Source: Flectobacillus major DSM 103 (GTDB lineage: Bacteria > Bacteroidota > Bacteroidia > Cytophagales > Spirosomataceae). Taken from it: a stretch of DNA of 64,000 nucleotides. The position numbers and the translations under genes were made by a program. This document shows, in pieces, positions 7,830 to 17,312 of the stretch (positions are counted from its first letter, which is position 1; each line of letters begins with the position of its first letter). The stretch is from assembly GCF_000427405.1 (NCBI RefSeq), contig NZ_KE386491.1, positions 5,115,047 to 5,179,046 of the forward strand, read 5' to 3'. A model generated the notes under the pieces. That model worked only from the letters and a program-made list of their open reading frames with translations. It was not told the origin of the DNA and did no database searches.

Positions 7830-9608
7830 TTACATTCTATTAGGAACATTTATACCTAATAACGCCATTCCTTTCTTAATTGTTTCGCCAACACATTTTG
7901 ATAACTGTACTCTGAACTGCATCGCCTCTGGGCTTTCGGCATTAAATATGCTCAAATCTGCAAAAAGTCGGTTGTATGATTTAGCTAAATCGTACACATA
8001 TTGGGCAATCAAGGCTGGCGAATATTCGCGTCCTGCATCTGCTACTTTTTGTGGATATTCGCTTAGTATAAAGATAATTTCACGTTCAACTTCGTGTAGT
8101 TGGGCATATTGGCTTGGCGTTGCAATATCAATACCTAAATCTACTGCTTTTTTCAAGATAGAACAAATACGAGCGTGAGTATATTGTACAAATGGCCCTG
8201 TATTGCCTTGGAAGTCAATAGATTCGGCAGGGTTAAACAGCATTCTTTTCTTGGGGTCTACTTTTAGTAAGAAATATTTCAAAGCACCCATTGCCAAGGT
8301 TTGGTAAAGTTCTTCTGCTTCTTCTTTTGAGAAACCATCAATTTTGCCTAATTCATCGGTACGTTCACGGGCAGTATCTTTCATTTCTTGCATTAGGTCG
8401 TCGGCATCTACCACTGTTCCCTCGCGTGACTTCATTTTACCCGATGGCAGGTCGACCATACCATAGCTCAAATGATAACAACCTTCTGCATACGGACGGC
8501 CTAATTTCTTCAAAATTTTGAATAATACTTCAAAGTGATAGTCCTGCTCGTTGCCTACTACATACAGTGATTTTGACATACCAAAATCTTTGTATTTCAA
8601 ATCGGCTGTTCCCATATCTTGGGTAATATATACCGATGTACCATCTTTACGCAAAACTAGTTTTTGGTCAAGTCCTTCGTCGGTGAGGTCAATCCATACT
8701 GAACCGTCTTCTTTTTTGAAGAAAACACCTGCTGCCAAACCTTCTTCTACGGTTTCTTTACCCAACAAATAAGTGGCCGATTCTTTGTACATTTTATCGA
8801 AACTAACCCCCATTGTTTTGTACGTTTGGGCAAAACCTTCAAATACCCAATCGTTCATTTTTTGCCAAAGTGCCACCACTTCTTCGTCTCCTTGTTCCCA
8901 TTTCAATAGCATATTTTGGGCTTCGAGCAACAATGGAGCTTGTTTTTTGGCATCATCTTCCGACAGCCCCTGTGCTTTTAGGGCATCTATTTCTACTTTG
9001 TAGTGTTTGTCGAACTCTACATAGTATTTTCCTACCAAATGGTCACCTTTCAGGTTGGCCGATTGGGGCGTTTCGTTATGGCCAAATTTTTGATAAGCCA
9101 ACATCGACTTACAAATATGAATACCACGGTCGTTGACAAGGTTTGCTTTGATTACATTGTAGCCATTGGCTGCCAAAATTTGTGCTACCGAAAAGCCTAA
9201 AAAGTTATTGCGCAGGTGCCCTAAGTGCAAAGGCTTATTGGTATTTGGCGAAGAATACTCCACCATAACGGTTTCGTCCTTGGGGGTAAGTTGGCCAAAG
9301 CTAGTATCTGCGGCAATGGTATGAAATACCGATGTCCATGCCGAATCTGCAATTGAGATATTCAAAAAACCTTGTACAACATTGAATGCACTTACAATAG
9401 AAGTATTAGCAATAAGGTAATTGCCAATAGCATTCCCGATTTCGGCAGGCGATTTGCGAAGGGCTTTTACATAAGGAAATACTACGAATGTATAAAACCC
9501 TTCAAAATCCTTACGAGTAGGCTGAAGGGCAATATGGGCTTCGGTTACCTCAAATTCATTTTTGAGGGCTGTTTGGATACTGTCTTGTAATATTTTTTCG
9601 ATGTTCAT
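7830..9608 (-). CDS. argS: Arginyl-tRNA synthetase
   Basis: Charges tRNA-Arg with arginine in the cytoplasm; class I synthetase of 592 residues, normal length. In order: the N-terminal Add-1 domain that recognises the tRNA elbow (residues 1-105), the catalytic domain with the HIGH motif as HLGH (128-131, preceded by SSPNTNKPL), a KMSKS-like segment GKMKSREGT, and the DALR anticodon-binding domain at the C-terminus (YVYDLAKSYNRLFAD ... LLGINVPNRM). The degenerate KMSKS is normal for many ArgS. It is followed closely by the peroxidase gene. Confidence 0.97.
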   Translation of the reverse strand: MNIEKILQDSIQTALKNEFEVTEAHIALQPTRKDFEGFYTFVVFPYVKALRKSPAEIGNAIGNYLIANTSIVSAFNVVQGFLNISIADSAWTSVFHTIAADTSFGQLTPKDETVMVEYSSPNTNKPLHLGHLRNNFLGFSVAQILAANGYNVIKANLVNDRGIHICKSMLAYQKFGHNETPQSANLKGDHLVGKYYVEFDKHYKVEIDALKAQGLSEDDAKKQAPLLLEAQNMLLKWEQGDEEVVALWQKMNDWVFEGFAQTYKTMGVSFDKMYKESATYLLGKETVEEGLAAGVFFKKEDGSVWIDLTDEGLDQKLVLRKDGTSVYITQDMGTADLKYKDFGMSKSLYVVGNEQDYHFEVLFKILKKLGRPYAEGCYHLSYGMVDLPSGKMKSREGTVVDADDLMQEMKDTARERTDELGKIDGFSKEEAEELYQTLAMGALKYFLLKVDPKKRMLFNPAESIDFQGNTGPFVQYTHARICSILKKAVDLGIDIATPSQYAQLHEVEREIIFILSEYPQKVADAGREYSPALIAQYVYDLAKSYNRLFADLSIFNAESPEAMQFRVQLSKCVGETIKKGMALLGINVPNRM

Positions 9609-9736
9609 TGCGAGGAAATGTTTCCAGTAATAAAGCTGATAGGGCTACAGTTGGTTTTATGACAAAATCGACCAGTATTTTATTGAAAAATGCCTGTTGA
9701 ATTGTGTATTTCAGACGAGCCCACCAATTAAGTTTG

Positions 9737-9744
9737 CAAAATTA
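9737..9744 (-). promoter_or_regulatory. -7 promoter box for argS
   Basis: TAATTTTG on the minus strand fits TAnnTTTG, 128 bp before the argS start. The -33 element is not clear. The gap 9609-9850 between the divergent argS and the next gene holds nothing else recognisable apart from the promoter on the other strand. Confidence 0.35.
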
Positions 9745-9798
9745 GCCAAAATCCCCGCTTTAACCATACCACAAGATGAAAACCTCGTAGGTTTTTCT

Positions 9799-9828
9799 TT
9801 TGACTAAACATTGATTTGTGTAACTTGT
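9799..9828 (+). promoter_or_regulatory. Promoter for the 540-residue secreted protein gene
   Basis: TTTG (9799-9802), an 18-bp spacer, then TAACTTGT (9821-9828), a near match to the Bacteroidota TTTG/TAnnTTTG promoter. It lies 22 bp before the ATG at 9851, which supports that start over the internal Met at 9926. Confidence 0.5.
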
Positions 9829-9850
9829 TGTAGTAATAAACGCTCTAACT

Positions 9851-11473
9851 ATGAATCGGTTTTTTTCTGCTAACACAAGATTATATGCTCGTTTTCAGCG
9901 GGTTGTTATTGTCCTATTACATAATATGCCTTTACGGCTCAGGAAGGTATATAATCGGCTATCACTATGGGTGTTTTGCCTTTTATTGATTTCTTTTTCG
10001 GGAATGGCACAGCTTCAGCAAATTGCTCAATTAGAATATATTAAAGACCCCAAACAAAGCCAAGAAATGGATTTGTTACCCTTGCAAGATGCAGGGGCAT
10101 TGCTGACTTTTGAAAAAAATGAGGTTTTTGGCAAAAGTATTACTTGGGATTTTGTGAGAATAGACTCGTCGCTGAAGGAACTTTGGAAAACCAAATTTGA
10201 AATTCCCAACAACTTTGAGCCAAGTTTATCTTTTCAAAACAAAGAGTATTTGTTTTGGCTGTTTATCGAACCCGAAACAGTTAATATCCAGATAATGAGG
10301 CTCGATCTTGCCATAGGTGAGCTCGACGAGTTTAAAGGAAAACTCTTGGGTGTGGTCGATATTTCACATTTTAAGGTATTAGGTAATACCGCATTTATTG
10401 GAGGTGTTTATTTTGATAAGCCCGTAGTACTTTCTTTTTCTTTCTTCAATCAGGCTTCCAAAGTGCTGCATGGTATTTATGACAAACACCTTGAAGTAAA
10501 TGCGTTGGAAATTGATGAAAAAAGAAACGAACTCAATGTTATTATCAAAGAACGCCGCAATGGGCGCTGTGGCTTGGGTATTCAGAGTTATTCGTATGAA
10601 GGCAAATTGCTAAGAAGTATTCATGTTCCAACTATCGATAACAACAGTTTGAGCTTTATTAGTGGCAAAATGCTGCCGATTTCTGAGCATGAAAGTATGC
10701 TTGTGGGGAATTATTCAACCAATTGTAGCGAATATTCAAAAGGACTCTATCTGACCCGACTCGAAGATGGCGAAGAGAAAGGGACAAGTACCATCACTTT
10801 TGCGGATTTGCAGAGCTTTTTCAGCTATATGTCGCCCAAAAGGCAGGAGCGAGTTCGTGAAAAAATTGAGAAAAAGAAAAAAGAAGGTAAAGAACCACAT
10901 TTTACCTACAAATTATTGGTGCATAACCTCGAAAAAACACCTAGAGGATTTTTATTGGTAGCCGAAGTGTACTACCCTAGTGCTACAAGCTATAGTTCGT
11001 CTAATTATATGATGGTGGGTGCTAGTTTAAGAAACAAAGTAGCCAAAGACAAAGCTCTTAGCTACAGGTTTACACATGCGGTTGTTTGTGAGTTTGACCT
11101 CAAAGGAAAAATTTTGTGGGACAACGCCATGATAATGGATAACCTAGAAAGCAAAGATTTGGTAGAACAGATTCAAGTAAGCCATTTGGGCAACGAGCTA
11201 GTGATGGCTTATTTTGAAAAAGGAAAGGTCTATTCTCAACGGATTCATGAAAATAAGTTGGTGGGCGAAAAGGCAATTTTTGAAATAAAATCCGATGAAA
11301 CCACCAATCGAATAGATGAAGAGGCCACCGTAGCGGCTTGGTATAAGCAGTTTTTTATAGCATGGGGAACACGCAAAGTAGAAGGGAAAAGGGCAGATAC
11401 GCCTGATACCGAATTATTTTACCTTCGTAAATTAACCTATTCTAACTCCTCTGGTGTGGTTAATGGTCAGTAA
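9851..11473 (+). CDS. Secreted protein of unknown function
   Basis: I do not recognise this 540-residue protein. The N-terminus has a long basic stretch, then a hydrophobic core (LWVFCLLLISFSGMAQ, about residues 39-54) that looks like a signal peptide; Met26 (9926) would give a more usual signal length. The rest is rich in alternating hydrophobic/charged strands (for example SITWDFVRIDSSLKELWKTK, FDLKGKILWDNAMIMDN), suggesting a beta-propeller-like fold, which is inference only. A lysine/glutamate-rich segment (RVREKIEKKKKEGKEPHF, around residue 340) interrupts the strands. There is no T9SS sorting domain and no lipobox. The gene precedes tsaC by 97 bp on the same strand; no functional link is evident. 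Confidence 0.75.
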   Translation: MNRFFSANTRLYARFQRVVIVLLHNMPLRLRKVYNRLSLWVFCLLLISFSGMAQLQQIAQLEYIKDPKQSQEMDLLPLQDAGALLTFEKNEVFGKSITWDFVRIDSSLKELWKTKFEIPNNFEPSLSFQNKEYLFWLFIEPETVNIQIMRLDLAIGELDEFKGKLLGVVDISHFKVLGNTAFIGGVYFDKPVVLSFSFFNQASKVLHGIYDKHLEVNALEIDEKRNELNVIIKERRNGRCGLGIQSYSYEGKLLRSIHVPTIDNNSLSFISGKMLPISEHESMLVGNYSTNCSEYSKGLYLTRLEDGEEKGTSTITFADLQSFFSYMSPKRQERVREKIEKKKKEGKEPHFTYKLLVHNLEKTPRGFLLVAEVYYPSATSYSSSNYMMVGASLRNKVAKDKALSYRFTHAVVCEFDLKGKILWDNAMIMDNLESKDLVEQIQVSHLGNELVMAYFEKGKVYSQRIHENKLVGEKAIFEIKSDETTNRIDEEATVAAWYKQFFIAWGTRKVEGKRADTPDTELFYLRKLTYSNSSGVVNGQ

Positions 11474-11545
11474 AAACAGAGAACATATCTTGTTTTATCA
11501 AGAAAGTGGTATTTGACAAAAAACATATCAAATCCATTATTGTTG

Positions 11546-11553
11546 TATCTTTG
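11546..11553 (+). promoter_or_regulatory. -7 promoter box for tsaC-like gene
   Basis: TATCTTTG is a full match to TAnnTTTG, 17 bp before the ATG. The nearest TTTG (11512-11515) is 30 bp upstream of it, farther than usual, so the -33 half is unproven. Confidence 0.5.
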
Positions 11554-11570
11554 TGAAAAAATAAAATAGT

Positions 11571-12134
11571 ATGATTGAGTTATATAAAGAAGCTGTTGGT
11601 CATTTAAAAAAAGGCGATGCCATTTTGTATCCTTCCGATACTATTTGGGGTTTGGGTTGTGATGCTCGCAACGAAAAAGCAGTAGATAAATTATTGTCTA
11701 TTAAGAAACGTCCTGAAAATAAGGCGTTTATCGTGTTGATTTCTAAAGTAGAACAATTGTCGGAGTATGTAGTTGAAATACCCGAACTAGCTTGGAATTT
11801 GGTAGAGTTTGCCGAAAAGCCGTTGACCGTTATATATCCTAAAGGCAAAAACCTGGCTCCTAATTTGATGGGGCCCGATGGTAGTATTGCTATTCGTTTG
11901 GTAAAAGATGAATTTTGCAAAGGGTTAGTTTACCGAATGGAGCGAGCCATTGTATCCACTTCTGCCAACTTTTCGGGGCAGCCTAGTCCACAAAGTTTTG
12001 CCGATATTCATCCCGACTTAATTGCTCAGGTTGATTATGTTTTAAAGAACCCCAAAGGTGAAAACCCTAATCCTCAACCTTCGCAAATTGTCAAATTAGG
12101 GCTTTATGGTGAATTTGAGTTTATCAGAAAATAA
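11571..12134 (+). CDS. tsaC: L-threonylcarbamoyladenylate synthase
   Basis: Makes threonylcarbamoyl-AMP from threonine, bicarbonate and ATP, the first step of the universal t6A37 tRNA modification. The 187-residue protein is a single YrdC/Sua5 domain: GDAILYPSDTIWGLGCDARNEKAV, the KKRPENKAFIVLIS block that binds the nucleotide, ekPLTVIYP and SIAIRLVKDEF, and VSTSANFSGQPSP. There is no C-terminal Sua5 domain, so it is the TsaC (short) type. It is cytoplasmic. The cca gene follows after 156 bp with a hairpin between, so both tRNA-maturation genes are adjacent but may be separate units. Confidence 0.92.
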   Translation: MIELYKEAVGHLKKGDAILYPSDTIWGLGCDARNEKAVDKLLSIKKRPENKAFIVLISKVEQLSEYVVEIPELAWNLVEFAEKPLTVIYPKGKNLAPNLMGPDGSIAIRLVKDEFCKGLVYRMERAIVSTSANFSGQPSPQSFADIHPDLIAQVDYVLKNPKGENPNPQPSQIVKLGLYGEFEFIRK

Positions 12135-12161
12135 GCTAAGTATATCAACTAGAAACGATAA

Positions 12162-12198
12162 CTACTAAATAGCTAATGGATAGGCGTTTATTTAGTAG
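12162..12198 (+). terminator. Hairpin between tsaC and cca
   Basis: Ten-base arms CTACTAAATA and TATTTAGTAG around a 17-nt loop, 27 bp after the tsaC stop. AT-rich and lacking a T-tract, so only a possible terminator. Confidence 0.4.
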
Positions 12199-12290
12199 AA
12201 AGCTTGTCTTTTTGATTACTTACAACAAATAATTAAAACTTTTGCAGAGCCAAAAGTTAATGAATAGCCATTTGTATTGGGCTAGAAAAT

Positions 12291-13712
12291 ATGAATTTTA
12301 CAGAAACATTACATAGTAATCCAATATTTCAGTTGGTGGCCGATTCGGCACAGCAGCTCAACGTTCGTACTTATGTCGTAGGAGGTTTTGTACGTGACTT
12401 GATTTTAAAAAGACCCTCCAAAGATATTGATATTGTATGCGTTGGTTCAGGTATTGAATTGGCAGAATTAGTAGCCAAAAAATCGGGAAGAGACGACACC
12501 TATTTGTCTGTATTCAAAAACTTTGGAACGGCAATGATACGTATTGATGACTGGGAGGTAGAGTTTGTTGGAGCCAGGAAAGAGTCGTATCGAAGCGATT
12601 CTCGAAAGCCAATCGTAGAAGATGGAACACTCGAAGATGACCAAAATAGACGTGATTTTACTATTAATGCAATGGCTATTTCACTCAATAAGGCTGATTT
12701 TGGCGAGCTTATAGATCCATTCGATGGTATTTCTGACCTGCGTCGTAGAATTGTCAAAACTCCATTAGCACCCGATATTACTTTTTCAGACGACCCACTG
12801 CGTATGATGCGTGCTGTTCGATTTGCTACACAGCTCAATTTCGATATTCATCCCGATACTTTCGATGCCCTTATTGCTATGAAAGACCGCATCGAGATTA
12901 TCTCAAAAGAGCGTATCACCGAAGAGCTCAATAAAATTATTTTGGCGAGTGTGCCTTCTTATGGCTTCAAATTACTCGATACGTGTGGTTTGTTGGATTT
13001 GATATTCCCTGAGTTTTGTAAACTAAAAGGAGTAGAAACAGAAGAAGGGAAAGGTCATAAAGATAACTTTTACCATACATTACAGGTACTTGACAATGTA
13101 GCCAAAAAAAGTGATGATTTGTGGACTCGCTGGGCGGCAATTTTACACGATATTGCCAAACCTGCAACCAAACGATTTGATAAGAAAAAAGGATGGACTT
13201 TTCATGGACACGAGGAGGCCGGAGCAAAAATGGTAAAGCCTATTTTTACCAATATGCGTTTGCCCCTGAATGAAAAAATGCGATATGTAAAACGCTTGGT
13301 TCGCTTGCATTTACGCCCAATAGCTTTGTCGAAAGAAACTATCACAGATTCGGCACTCAGACGATTACTTTTTGAGGCTGGCGAAGATTTGGAAGGTTTG
13401 ATGACCCTTTGTCGTGCCGATATTACGTCTAAGAATGGGGAAAAAGTAAAGCGATATTTGCGTAATTTTGATATTGTTGAACAAAAGCTCAAAGAGGTAG
13501 AAGAAAATGATAAACTCCGTAAATTTCAGCCTGTAATTACTGGTGAAATGATTATGGAAACCTTTGGAATTAGCCCTTCAAAGGAAGTAGGACTTATCAA
13601 AGTGGCTGTCAGGGAAGCTATTTTAGAAGGACAAATCGAAAATACCATAGAATCGGGTATGCCTTTTGTACTAGAAGAAGGGCGAAAATTGGGATTAACG
13701 CCTGCTCTATAA
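12291..13712 (+). CDS. cca: CCA tRNA nucleotidyltransferase with HD domain
   Basis: Adds or repairs the 3' CCA end of tRNAs, a class II nucleotidyltransferase. Residues about 20-160 are the catalytic head: YVVGGFVRDLILKRPSKDIDIVC holds the GG and DxD metal-binding motifs, followed by RRDFTINAMA and DPLRMMRAVRFA. Then comes a neck/body region and an HD domain (TRWAAILHDIAKPATKRF ... FHGHEEAGAKM, about residues 270-330) with the His-Asp metal site. Length (473) is normal for the HD-containing form common in Bacteroidota. Whether it adds all of CCA or works as an A-adding or CC-adding enzyme cannot be told by eye. Confidence 0.93.
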   Translation: MNFTETLHSNPIFQLVADSAQQLNVRTYVVGGFVRDLILKRPSKDIDIVCVGSGIELAELVAKKSGRDDTYLSVFKNFGTAMIRIDDWEVEFVGARKESYRSDSRKPIVEDGTLEDDQNRRDFTINAMAISLNKADFGELIDPFDGISDLRRRIVKTPLAPDITFSDDPLRMMRAVRFATQLNFDIHPDTFDALIAMKDRIEIISKERITEELNKIILASVPSYGFKLLDTCGLLDLIFPEFCKLKGVETEEGKGHKDNFYHTLQVLDNVAKKSDDLWTRWAAILHDIAKPATKRFDKKKGWTFHGHEEAGAKMVKPIFTNMRLPLNEKMRYVKRLVRLHLRPIALSKETITDSALRRLLFEAGEDLEGLMTLCRADITSKNGEKVKRYLRNFDIVEQKLKEVEENDKLRKFQPVITGEMIMETFGISPSKEVGLIKVAVREAILEGQIENTIESGMPFVLEEGRKLGLTPAL

Positions 13713-14201
13713 ATACGAGCTGATAGTACGAGATTTTTGCAACAAGTTATTTTTTCCTACTAGCTGGCGAATTTATTTGCCAGTTACTAAAAATGTTGAT
13801 AGCCGATGCTATACCTCTGGCGAAATATAGTATCGGCTTACTTTTGGTTTAAAAGATTTGAATACGCTCATTTATTTGACTAGATAAGCTTTCAAAATTA
13901 TGTCTCTATCAATTGCCTTATGGGCTAAAAGTTAAAACCGTTTTCAACAAAACAGCCTAAGTTAATATTAACAAATCACTTTGTACCTTCTATTCTTTCC
14001 TCTCAATCTCCAATTGCTGCGATACCATTTTATAAAAAGGATACCATATTTTACAGAGAACAATAGCAATAAAATATCTTATACAAGATTGGATTTATGC
14101 TAAAAAATAGTAATGTTTTGTTATTCAGTGATTTGTGCTTTATTTTGTTTTGCAAAGTTAACATCTGATATAAATTATATTTCTTAGTTCTCAATTATAT
14201 T
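13713..14201. other. Intergenic region with two hairpins
   Basis: 489 bp with no convincing gene. Two inverted repeats are seen: 13764-13783 (CTGGCGAA with TTTGCCAG) and 13801-13838 (AGCCGATGCTATA with TATAGTATCGGCT, one G-T pair), the second being a likely cca terminator. The remaining AT-rich stretch to 14201 presumably contains the promoter of the esterase gene. Confidence 0.6.
13801..13838 (+). terminator. Hairpin terminator after cca
   Basis: A 13-bp stem with one wobble pair and a 12-nt loop, followed by ACTTTTGGTTT. It lies 88 bp after the cca stop, and a second weaker hairpin precedes it. Confidence 0.55.
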
Positions 14202-16208
14202 ATGCAACTGATTTGGCGGTTATTTCTTGTTTTATTACTGTATTGTTTGTCCTGCAAAGCAAGCGGTCAAATACATATTTTGCACCCTTTTTCTCGATTG
14301 GTATTACAAAGGGGGTTAGACAACAAAGCTCAATTAGTTATTGCAGGATATACCAGTGGTTCAGTTACTAAAATAGAATATCAATTAGCTCCGCAAGGAG
14401 GCAAATTGATAGCTTGGAAAATATTGACAGAGTCATTGGGAGATGCCGAGTTTGCAGAAACTATAGCTGTAACTTCTGGCTGGTATGATCTGTATCTGCG
14501 AGCATGGAATAACACAACGCTTGTCGAAGAAAAACTTATTGATAGAATAGGAGTGGGGGAGGTATTTTTGATAGCAGGGCAGTCAAATGCCATGGGGGTA
14601 CAAGGTTTAGGTTCAAAAGATGTCTCTGACCGTGTAAATGTGATAGACCGACTCAATAAACGCTTGGATAACGATATTACAGTAGCCCCCAACGAGCCTA
14701 TGACACTCAGAAATGTAAGCCGAGGGCGAGCTACCACCAGTGTTTATCCTTCTGGCGACTCATCGTGGCTTTGGGGTGAACTGGCCGATTTGATAGTACA
14801 AAAACATAATGTTCCTGTTTTTTTTCTCAATTGTGGTTGGGCTGCGGCTACTTCCGAAAACTGGAGCCAATCGGCTAAAGGAAATCTTGCCTATAACCAG
14901 TATGTTGGTAAATATTGGCCTAATTATCAGCCTTATGCCAATGTACGAAATAGCCTGAAATATATTACGGCTCAAACAGGTATTCGAGCTATTCTTTGGC
15001 AACAAGGCGAATCAGATGCGGCTCATAATGAGGCTTCAGCTAGAAATTATCGTGATAATCTTCAATATGTTATTAATAAAACTAGGGCCGATTTTGGCTA
15101 TAATTTACCTTGGGCGGTAGCTCGTTCAAGTGTTTCGGTGCGTTCGGAATGGTCAAAGTTTGTAATCATGGGGCAAGATTCGGTGATACAAGTACCTTAT
15201 AATATTGTATTTAAAGGCCCCAATACCGATACCATTCAAATTCCTAGACCCGAACATGGGCATTTTGAAAATACCAAAACAGGTATTCAAGGGCTAACAC
15301 TAGCTGCCAAAGCATGGATGAATGCCTTGGATAGTACTTTTTTTAAAAAAGCTCAGCCTTATCAGCCTGTTACTACATTAGTACCAAGAATACTGCCTAG
15401 TGTTGTGCCATTCGATAAAGATTTTAGGGTCTACTTTACGGGGGCAACTACCGAAAATAAAATATATAAAGTTGAACTATTAGATACCAATGGCGAATAT
15501 TTGTTGGAGGTTGGGCAAGGTACAGGCAGTCCTGTTGTTGTTAAAATTCCTTCTGGGTTAGCTTTAGAAAAGTATCGCTTACGGGTAGTTTCCGATGCCC
15601 CTTTTGCGGCAAGTACGCTTTCAAATACGTTTGGGTTAGCTGCTAGCTGGACACCATTAGTTAGCTTTACGATGGAGGAAAAGGAGGATGAAATATTTTT
15701 GAAATGGACTTTTATTACAGGGTATTCAGCCAAAAATTATGTTTTACAAGTAAGTTATGATGGCAAAACATATCAAGATATATATTCACTAAATGCCGAA
15801 AGTGGTAATTTTAATTCGGGTGAATGGAAAGGAAAAAAGCCTTTTGAAGTATTTACTTTTTATCGCTTAAAAATGTTGATGCCCGATGGCTCAACGCTAT
15901 ATTCCTCCAATAAAGAAATTATAGACTATTCAAAAGTTTTGGCTAATGAGCCGCAGGTTGCTGAAAATAATATTTTGTATCCAAATCCAACTAGCGACGA
16001 GCTTTTTAGTAAGCCACAACAGATTATCCGACAACTGCACATTGTGGATATAAATGGTAAAGAACAACAGGGATGGGAATTGGAGAAGCAAGATAATTGC
16101 TCAAAAATAAAATTACCTAAAAACTGGGCTAATGGTATTTATTTTGCTACAATTATATACACCGATGGAACAACGGCACAAAGTAAGATTTTGTTGATAA
16201 AAAATTAA
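14202..16208 (+). CDS. T9SS-exported SGNH-type (sialate O-acetylesterase-like) esterase
   Basis: A 668-residue extracellular carbohydrate esterase candidate. The signal peptide (MQLIWRLFLVLLLYCLSCKASGQ) is followed by a beta-rich N-terminal region, then a SASA/SGNH hydrolase domain: GQSNAMG with the nucleophile at Ser128, an oxyanion block around NCGWAAATSENW, ILWQQGESDAAHN, and a late Asp/His block near PRPEHGHFEN. Residues about 490-580 resemble a fibronectin-like module, and the C-terminus (about 588-668: NILYPNPTSDEL ... LPKNWANGIYFATI) is a type A sorting domain for type IX secretion. In this family the substrate is usually an acetylated sugar; sialic acid is not implied. It ends in a hairpin shared with the convergent reductase gene. 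Confidence 0.85.
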   Translation: MQLIWRLFLVLLLYCLSCKASGQIHILHPFSRLVLQRGLDNKAQLVIAGYTSGSVTKIEYQLAPQGGKLIAWKILTESLGDAEFAETIAVTSGWYDLYLRAWNNTTLVEEKLIDRIGVGEVFLIAGQSNAMGVQGLGSKDVSDRVNVIDRLNKRLDNDITVAPNEPMTLRNVSRGRATTSVYPSGDSSWLWGELADLIVQKHNVPVFFLNCGWAAATSENWSQSAKGNLAYNQYVGKYWPNYQPYANVRNSLKYITAQTGIRAILWQQGESDAAHNEASARNYRDNLQYVINKTRADFGYNLPWAVARSSVSVRSEWSKFVIMGQDSVIQVPYNIVFKGPNTDTIQIPRPEHGHFENTKTGIQGLTLAAKAWMNALDSTFFKKAQPYQPVTTLVPRILPSVVPFDKDFRVYFTGATTENKIYKVELLDTNGEYLLEVGQGTGSPVVVKIPSGLALEKYRLRVVSDAPFAASTLSNTFGLAASWTPLVSFTMEEKEDEIFLKWTFITGYSAKNYVLQVSYDGKTYQDIYSLNAESGNFNSGEWKGKKPFEVFTFYRLKMLMPDGSTLYSSNKEIIDYSKVLANEPQVAENNILYPNPTSDELFSKPQQIIRQLHIVDINGKEQQGWELEKQDNCSKIKLPKNWANGIYFATIIYTDGTTAQSKILLIKN

Positions 16209-16211
16209 AAT

Positions 16212-16244
16212 ACCTTGTGGCGTTATAAGTAAACTCCACAAGGT
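16212..16244. terminator. Bidirectional hairpin between esterase and reductase genes
   Basis: ACCTTGTGG pairs with CCACAAGGT around a 15-nt loop in the 42-bp gap between convergent genes. On the plus strand it is followed by GAAAAACTATTTTTT. Confidence 0.7.
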
Positions 16245-16250
16245 GAAAAA

Positions 16251-17138
16251 CTATTTTTTGCCACGTACAGCACGAGCAATAATATCCCATTTTTCTTCTG
16301 GAATTTCGTTTAAATCCGAAAACTCCCCCGCACCCATAAGCCATTCACCGCCATCAATCGTAATTACTTCGCCATTGATATAAGCCGAAAACTCAGACAT
16401 TAAAAATGCAGCCAAATTGGCAAGTTCTTGGTGGTCGCCAACCCGCTTTAAAGGAATTCTATTAACAGGACTTAGCTTATGAGCCAGCTCTTGGCCCATT
16501 GCTTCAGCTGGAAAAAGCCGTTCCCAAGCCCCTTCTGTTGGAAATGGCCCAGGAGCAATAGCATTGAACCTAATACCATATTTTGTACCCCATTCTACTG
16601 CTAACGAACGAGTCAAAGCCAATACGCCAGCCTTGGCCGTTGCCGAAGGTACAACATAAGCCGACCCTGTCCAAGCATAAGTAGTCACAATACTCATGAC
16701 TGTTCCTTTGATATTGTTGGCTATCCAATATTTACCAAAAGCCAGGCTGAAATTGTAAGTACCTTTTAGCACAATATCCACAACTACATCAAAAGCCTTG
16801 TGAGAAAGGCGTTCGGTAGGGCTAATAAAATTGCCAGCGGCGTTATTGACAAGCCCTTCTACCGAACCAAAATGCTCAATAGCCACTTTAAGTACATTTT
16901 CAACCTCATCATAATTTCTAGCATCGCATGCTACAGGAATAATTTTTCCACCTGTCAAAGCTGATAATTCTGTGGCTGTTTGTTCTAAAATAGGTAGTTT
17001 TCGAGAGGCTATTACTACATTAGCACCTAGTTCGAGGAAGTACTTCGACATCGACCTTCCCAAGCCTGTGCCGCCACCTGTAACAACGATAGTCTTGCCT
17101 TGCAAGGCTCCATCTCTTAGCATCGGTTGGTTATACAT
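16251..17138 (-). CDS. SDR oxidoreductase, 2,4-dienoyl-CoA reductase-like
   Basis: Short-chain dehydrogenase of 295 residues resembling the mitochondrial 2,4-dienoyl-CoA reductase (DECR1) type, which reduces dienoyl-CoA with NADPH during oxidation of unsaturated fatty acids. TGGGTGLG (20-27) binds the dinucleotide, with ASRK after strand 2 favouring NADP; NNAAGNF follows. The active site has Tyr154 in TTYAWTG and Lys169 in ATAKAG, a spacing of 15 residues, unlike the classical YxxxK but as in DECR1. The tail GEFSDLNEIPEEKWDII also matches that group. It stands alone downstream of the YceI terminator; no other beta-oxidation gene is nearby. Confidence 0.88.
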   Translation of the reverse strand: MYNQPMLRDGALQGKTIVVTGGGTGLGRSMSKYFLELGANVVIASRKLPILEQTATELSALTGGKIIPVACDARNYDEVENVLKVAIEHFGSVEGLVNNAAGNFISPTERLSHKAFDVVVDIVLKGTYNFSLAFGKYWIANNIKGTVMSIVTTYAWTGSAYVVPSATAKAGVLALTRSLAVEWGTKYGIRFNAIAPGPFPTEGAWERLFPAEAMGQELAHKLSPVNRIPLKRVGDHQELANLAAFLMSEFSAYINGEVITIDGGEWLMGAGEFSDLNEIPEEKWDIIARAVRGKK

Positions 17139-17223
17139 ATTCTTTTATAATGGTTGTATTGGTTTGCAAGGTCAATATCGCTTAAAATAAAATATTATGC
17201 AAGCATACTAATTAAGAATGTAC

Positions 17224-17281
17224 AAAAAATCCCCTCAATCATTATAATCTTGGAAAAGACATAATATTGAGGGGATTTTTT
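17224..17281 (-). terminator. Terminator after yceI-like gene
   Basis: Sixteen-base arms AAAAAATCCCCTCAAT (17224-17239) and ATTGAGGGGATTTTTT (17266-17281) pair perfectly around a 26-nt loop, 31 bp after the YceI stop. T-tracts follow on both strands. Confidence 0.85.
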
Positions 17282-17312
17282 AAGATACTAAGCTGTGATA
17301 CTGTGTTTTGGA

